A DNA stretch of 64,000 nucleotides, taken from assembly GCA_000697355.1 (NCBI GenBank), contig JNEN01000829.1, positions 124,001 to 188,000 of the forward strand, in the 5' to 3' direction. Source of the DNA: Syncephalastrum monosporum B8922. Its lineage: Eukaryota; Mucoromycota; Mucoromycetes; Mucorales; Syncephalastraceae. Below, piece after piece: positions 59,615 through 64,000 of this stretch. Within the stretch, counting starts at the first letter, position 1, and each line of letters opens with the position of its first letter. The notes beneath the pieces are model-generated. The model had not been told where the DNA came from. It was given only the letters and a program-made list of their open reading frames with translations, and ran no database searches. A program made the translations under genes and the position numbers.

Positions 59615-59974
59615 TTACTCCTCGTCCTCATCATCGCCCTCGTTGGCAATGTTGAAGTAGCGGAGCTCGAAGGTCTGCTTGTCAGTGGCAATGACGCGGA
59701 GCCAGTCACGGATCTGGTTCTTCTTGAGGAAGCGCTTGGTGAGGTACTTGACGTAACGCTTGGAGAACTGGATGTTGGCGTTGATGGTGACCTTGTTACC
59801 GCTGCGGGTGATGGTGATAGCATCACCAAGGTTGTTGGTGCGGCCGTCAACCTTGATACGGTCATGGAGGTACTTCTCGAAGGCAGCAACGTCGAAGATC
59901 TTGTCACCAGCGGGGGCGGAGCAGTCGACGACAACCTTGGACTTCTTGACAGCGGCAGACTTGACGGGGGCCAT
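59615..59974 (-). CDS. RPL22: 60S ribosomal protein eL22
   Basis: eL22 is a peripheral protein of the large ribosomal subunit near the exit tunnel. The single exon encodes 119 residues, the usual length. Recognisable segments are [77 protein letters not shown] and ELRYFNIA with an acidic DDEDEE tail. The ATG at 59974 is chosen because upstream codons of the same open frame do not belong to the family. Unlike most neighbours, it has no intron in its coding region. Confidence 0.97.
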   Translation of the reverse strand: MAPVKSAAVKKSKVVVDCSAPAGDKIFDVAAFEKYLHDRIKVDGRTNNLGDAITITRSGNKVTINANIQFSKRYVKYLTKRFLKKNQIRDWLRVIATDKQTFELRYFNIANEGDDEDEE

Positions 59975-61384
59975 GACGATAGAAAGTAAAGAGAAAGAGG
60001 AAGAATTCAACCTTTGCGCGCTCCCCCTCGTTTGAAAAATGCAAAAAAAAAATTTTTTTGCTTCCGCTGGGTGGCTGGCGAACGGGAGTGCTGTTTTCTC
60101 AGCCAATGAAACAAATAACCATCTTCTTAACCGAGGGTGCAGAAACGGAGGAAGTTGAAAAAGTATGCGTCGCGAGTGATCTTCGGCCGTTTCAAGCTTT
60201 TGCATGCCTGATTTTCTTCATATGAGCACTTCTTTACAAAATCGTATACCTTAAGTATGACAAACACAGAACGAAATGAATTCATCATGTTATGTCTTTA
60301 TATGAGATCACGTGCGCACTGCGGGTTGCAGTTTTATCCATAATAGTACTGCTCGGTTTTGGAAATGCGGCCAGTTTGGAGTATATCTGCTGATGTCCCT
60401 ATTTCGAAACAAGGTTTCGGCACATCTCAGCGAAAAGAAAGGTGTTTTAAAAGAAAAAGGGTTTCAACGTCCATTTACTGAGATGAATCACATGCGTTTA
60501 GGTTGTGCATGCTGTGCCACACATCATATAGAGAGTGTATGTGTGCTGAGAGGCAAAATAGGGAATCAGATGTCAGGTACCCGATACAACACCGAGCGCA
60601 GACGGGCATTTCCTATTGTATTATTCGCCCGCGTACACTGAAAGTATGCTGCGCACCCTACTCCATCAAAGATATGTGTTCAATCACTCTTCTTCATATT
60701 GCGTTGTGGCCAAAGAAAAACTCAAATGTATTCAGCCTGTAAGATTTCTTTTCTCTGTCTCCGTTCATCCGCGACGATCTCAGCAGGCTGCAGAATGTAC
60801 TGGAGCATTACACACAGGCGGAGCAAATAGTTTTACAGATTTCGTCTGAGCTTGACGCAGTAAGTGAACACAAACAATGTACGTGCGCAATCGCGGTGAA
60901 GCAGCTCTTTAGTGACAGATGTACGCCATACTATTACCTGCATACGCTAAAAAAAATAGTCGCTTACATTTTCATGTACATTGGAGTGCCCTTCTTTATC
61001 ACTTGAATCGTTATTTTGTGCACAATGACCATGCAAGATCCCATTTTATTTATCAGTGATGATCTTTCTTGTATAGATGATTTTGAGGGCATGACACAGA
61101 CAAAGAAACACAACAGGATCACGGGGCAAGGGGGCGTGCCTGAACACTTGAGGCGGACGGCAGTAGTTCATGCGCACGCGAAAGGAGCAATGATGACTTC
61201 TTTCCAATAATATGCAGGGATTGTGGCATGCGCAGCCTTGACTGGATCGGCTATTGTCCCTATCACTCTTCTTGTTTTTTCTACATGGAGTGTATCGGCA
61301 TACGTACATGAGTGTGGATGAGAGGAGAATAAACGTCATGATGGCTAATGAAACTGCGCACGCGCGCCCCGCTCACAAGCAGAC
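59975..61384. other. Intergenic region with a possible lone exon near 60780
   Basis: Contains the eL22 promoter (A/T block near 60039-60057) and the PPN1-like 5' flank. A plus-strand stretch about 60752-60860 reads DDLSRLQNVLEHYTQAEQ then IVLQISSELDA and meets a perfect GTAAGT donor. It is helical and protein-like, but I could not assemble flanking exons or a start codon; it may be part of a small unannotated gene. Confidence 0.35.
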
Positions 61385-63042
61385 ATGAAGTGTAGCACTT
61401 TTTTTTTCTTGCTGGCCTCCGTTTTACTTTATTTCTTCTTCTTTTTTCCTCAAACAATCAGCTCCTTTCTTTTCCGGTTACGCTGCTCCCGTATTTATCT
61501 CGGCGTGATGCTTCTTGCCGGTCTCTACTGTTTCTTGGTGGCTTCGCTCGTGTTCTTGGCCTATTCCTTCTTGGATGTGCTGCCTTCAAACACATGGTCC
61601 TCCAGCGAACTTCGACCCATCACCGGTTCGGCATGGACCGTTTGGAGTGGATGGTACCATACGCCGCGTCCGATTCAGCCTCGGCGTCATGGCTATTTTC
61701 TTCACATCACAGATATGCATGTCAGTTCTTTTATTGTTTTACTGTGCAACAAATGAATATGAAACCAACCTCATTATTTTTTCTTTGTTGTTTTGGTACC
61801 ACTCCATAGATAGACAGCCACTACGTCGCCAAAGGATCGGCAGCCTCGGCATGTCATCGGGCCGATAATTTCTTACAGAAAAATACAAGAAAAGCAGCTG
61901 GACGTTTGGGTGCGCCAGGAATGAAATGCGATGCACCCGAGGCGCTGGCCCAGGAAACACTCGCGTGGCTCGAACGTGACTGGGCAGACAAACTCGACTT
62001 TGTGGTGTGGACAGGTGACAATGCCCGGCACGACTGGGACAAGAAACGACGCCAGGCCATTCGGCGCAAGCGCCAAGAGGTGCTCCATACCAATCAACTA
62101 GCTGTGGACTGGATGGCAAGCGCCATGAAAAACATCCCCGTCATCCCTAGTCTGGGTAACAATGACGTCTGGCCCCACAATCAGGTCCAAGGCGCCGACG
62201 CCATGCTGCCTGCCTATCACTATATGTGGCAGTCCTGGATCCCTGCGAACCAAAAGAACTCGTTCCTTGAGGGAGGCTACTACTACGTCGATGTGGACCC
62301 GCGCCTGCGCGTCGTCGCGCTCAACACGATGCTGTGGTTCCACAAGAACAAGGCCGTTCACAGTTGCAAGGAATTAGGACCCCCACGCGCCCACCTTACG
62401 TGGCTCGAGAACGTTCTTCAGGACGCTCGTGCATCGCGCCAGGCCGTGCTCTTGACCGGCCACGTGCCACCATCCCCGAAAGACTATCGTTCGTCCTGTT
62501 TTGACGCCTATGTGGCGCTCACGACCCGTTACGCCGATGTGATCTGCGGCCAGCTCTTTGGGCATCTCAACATGGATCATTTCCTGCTCTACTCGAGTCA
62601 ACCCCAGATGCAGACGTCTCGCAACATTGGAAAATACGTCGGCTGGCTACGCAACATGTACACCTCCGTCGCCGACCTCGACCACGGGCTTGCCGATGAC
62701 AATACACCGGCACTGGCAGCAGTGCAGGTCTCGCCCTCGGTGTTGCCAGTGTATTACCCAGGCATCCGCATCTACAAATACGATACCGATTTCCAGCCTC
62801 GCAAGGCGCTGCGCAGCTATGCGCAGTACTACGCCAACATCACCCGCTGGGAGCAGGAACATAAGAGCGACGAGCCGCTTGAATACGAGATCGAATATAC
62901 CACAGATGAATACAGCCTGCCTGACTTGTCGGCAGAGTCTTTATATGGCATGGTCAAGCGCATGGTGCAGGATGACGACAGTAGCCTATGGAATACCTAT
63001 ACCCGTAACATGTTTGTCCGTACCCAAAACGATACCTTTTGA
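61385..63042 (+). CDS. PPN1: Endopolyphosphatase Ppn1-like, calcineurin-type phosphoesterase
   Basis: Ppn1 cuts long-chain inorganic polyphosphate in the vacuole lumen and is anchored by an N-terminal membrane segment. Two exons, 61385-61720 and 61810-63042, give 522 residues. Hydrophobic segments lie at residues about 5-28 and 38-62. The metal-site motifs of calcineurin-type phosphoesterases are all present: HITDMH-IDSHY across the splice, VVWTGDNARHD, IPSLGNNDVWPHN, LLTGHVPPSP and GQLFGHLNMDHF. The sphingomyelinase-like domain arrangement and the N-terminal anchor favour Ppn1 over secreted acid sphingomyelinases. Confidence 0.9.
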
Positions 63043-63684
63043 ACATACCTGCTATAGCATGTACTTGGCCCTTTGCTCCTTATCTTTTTAGCCGGGCCTA
63101 CAGTAGGTTAATCCCCCCCTTCTTTTGCATACATAGTACCTCCACTCGCTTTTGCGCACATATATACAAGCATACATACAAACACTCGTAACATATGGGA
63201 ATTGGTTGCATATACGTATTGGTAGCGAAAAGTGAAGCATTATTGCAATGAGTAGGGCCTAACTGGTGCGATCAAACGTAACGTTTCGCGATAAGCTGGC
63301 TGTTACTATTGATGCTGCTGTGCACAATCTAAGTGGGGCGAGGAAGAAGATGGGCGATTTACTGATGCACAGAATAAATTGACAGACAGATAGTGGCTCA
63401 CAGAGATACCGTGCCGCTATTGTTTTCTAGTTTGATGGCGCTGCCAGTCGAGGCACGATAGAAAGGTGAGCTTGTTCGACGAATGCGTATGGCCGAAAGT
63501 CGTGTTACTAAAGCATTGGACCATCATCTTTGCGGCTAATAATCCTGTCATTCAAATCGATATGCAAGTAAGAGGTCTGTGCGTGCGATTGATTGCGTAT
63601 CTGTATCGAATGAAGCCTTCATCGCTTCACCTTTCATATCCACGTGTGCAACCGTGATATATATACATGACAGGCTGCATTTTA
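63043..63684. other. Convergent intergenic region
   Basis: The 3' flanks of PPN1 and of the next minus-strand gene meet here. No gene seen. Confidence 0.45.
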
Positions 63685-64000
63685 TTAATCGTCGTTGCCA
63701 AACTGTCTCCAGACCGCATTGCTATCGTCCTGCTCCTCGTCCTCCTGGGGCTGTGTCCGCTCGTACTGTGACGCATCGACCGAGACATCACCCTCGTCCA
63801 TGTACTTGGCGTCCGATAGAGCCAGCGACTTGTCTTGCTCGAACAGCTGGCGACCGGTGGGTCGGTTCTTGAGTTCTCTTGCACGAGCCTTCTTCTCCTC
63901 GCTTTCGAGCTCGGCGAGTTCGCGATCAAACTTGGCCTTCCACTCGGCAAATCGCTCGGGGGTGAGCTTCGTGCCCCGGAACTTGGCGTTTTCCTTTTCC
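63685..64000 (-). CDS. RWDD1/Gir2-like protein, C-terminal part (cut by window edge)
   Basis: The frame enters from the right edge and stops at 63687-63685, giving 105 residues. RGTKLTPERFAEWKAKFDRE followed by RPTGRQLFEQDKSL and DAKYMDEGDVSVDASQYE is the C-terminal signature of RWDD1/Gir2 (DFRP2), which binds the DRG2/Rbg2 GTPase and contacts translating ribosomes. The RWD domain itself would lie outside the window. The related Tma46/DFRP1 family was considered, but the GRQLFE and acidic tail pattern fits DFRP2 better. Confidence 0.75.
   Translation of the reverse strand, partial: EKENAKFRGTKLTPERFAEWKAKFDRELAELESEEKKARARELKNRPTGRQLFEQDKSLALSDAKYMDEGDVSVDASQYERTQPQEDEEQDDSNAVWRQFGNDD

Noticed and set aside
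59975..60205. 77-residue N-terminal extension of eL22
   Set aside because: The frame is open upstream, but the family begins at MAPVKSAAV and the extension has no resemblance to eL22.

Overview
The window is nuclear DNA of an intron-rich fungus, most likely an early-diverging one (Mucoromycota, probably Mucorales; inferred, species not determinable). The gene set is fungal: a tricalbin, a Num1/ApsA-type cortical anchor, a DUF1688 Urc4-like protein, a Yap1/Pap1-type bZIP factor and a Ppn1-type polyphosphatase. Introns are mostly 50-80 nt with GTAAGT-like donors and CTAAC branch points. I resolved about 89 introns by hand; five use a GC donor, each forced by the reading frame.

1-11 kb: N-acetylglucosamine-6-phosphate deacetylase (+), tricalbin (-), a tiny membrane protein (+, divergent from tricalbin), N-myristoyltransferase (-), Ero1 (-). 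11-18.5 kb: two gene-poor gaps of about 3 kb on either side of the Urc4-like gene (+). 18.5-33 kb: Mad1 (+) with an acidic ORF directly behind it, Pno1 (-), Bud32 (+), Yap1-type bZIP factor (+), Num1-like protein (-). 33-37.6 kb: an unrecognised protein with a chromodomain-like N terminus (+) and an F-box/LRR protein (-).

37.6-50 kb is a different kind of DNA: a repeat-rich accessory island. It holds a P-loop NTPase gene broken by one 5-bp duplication and one nonsense codon, relics of a gene family whose C-terminal domain carries a D...ExK (PD-(D/E)XK nuclease-like) motif, three copies of the 3' end of that family, a truncated piece of a silencing-type RNA-dependent RNA polymerase, and several other dispersed repeats. 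This island is the best candidate for an undescribed system.

50-64 kb returns to housekeeping genes: Nar1 (+), cytochrome c1 (+), a hydrolase with a C-terminal peroxisomal signal (-), two single-pass membrane proteins (-), ribosomal protein eL22 (-), endopolyphosphatase (+) and the 3' end of an RWDD1/Gir2-like gene (-). Neighbouring genes are not functionally linked, as is normal for a eukaryote. Gene calls rest on family recognition and on exon phases that close exactly; no database search was possible.
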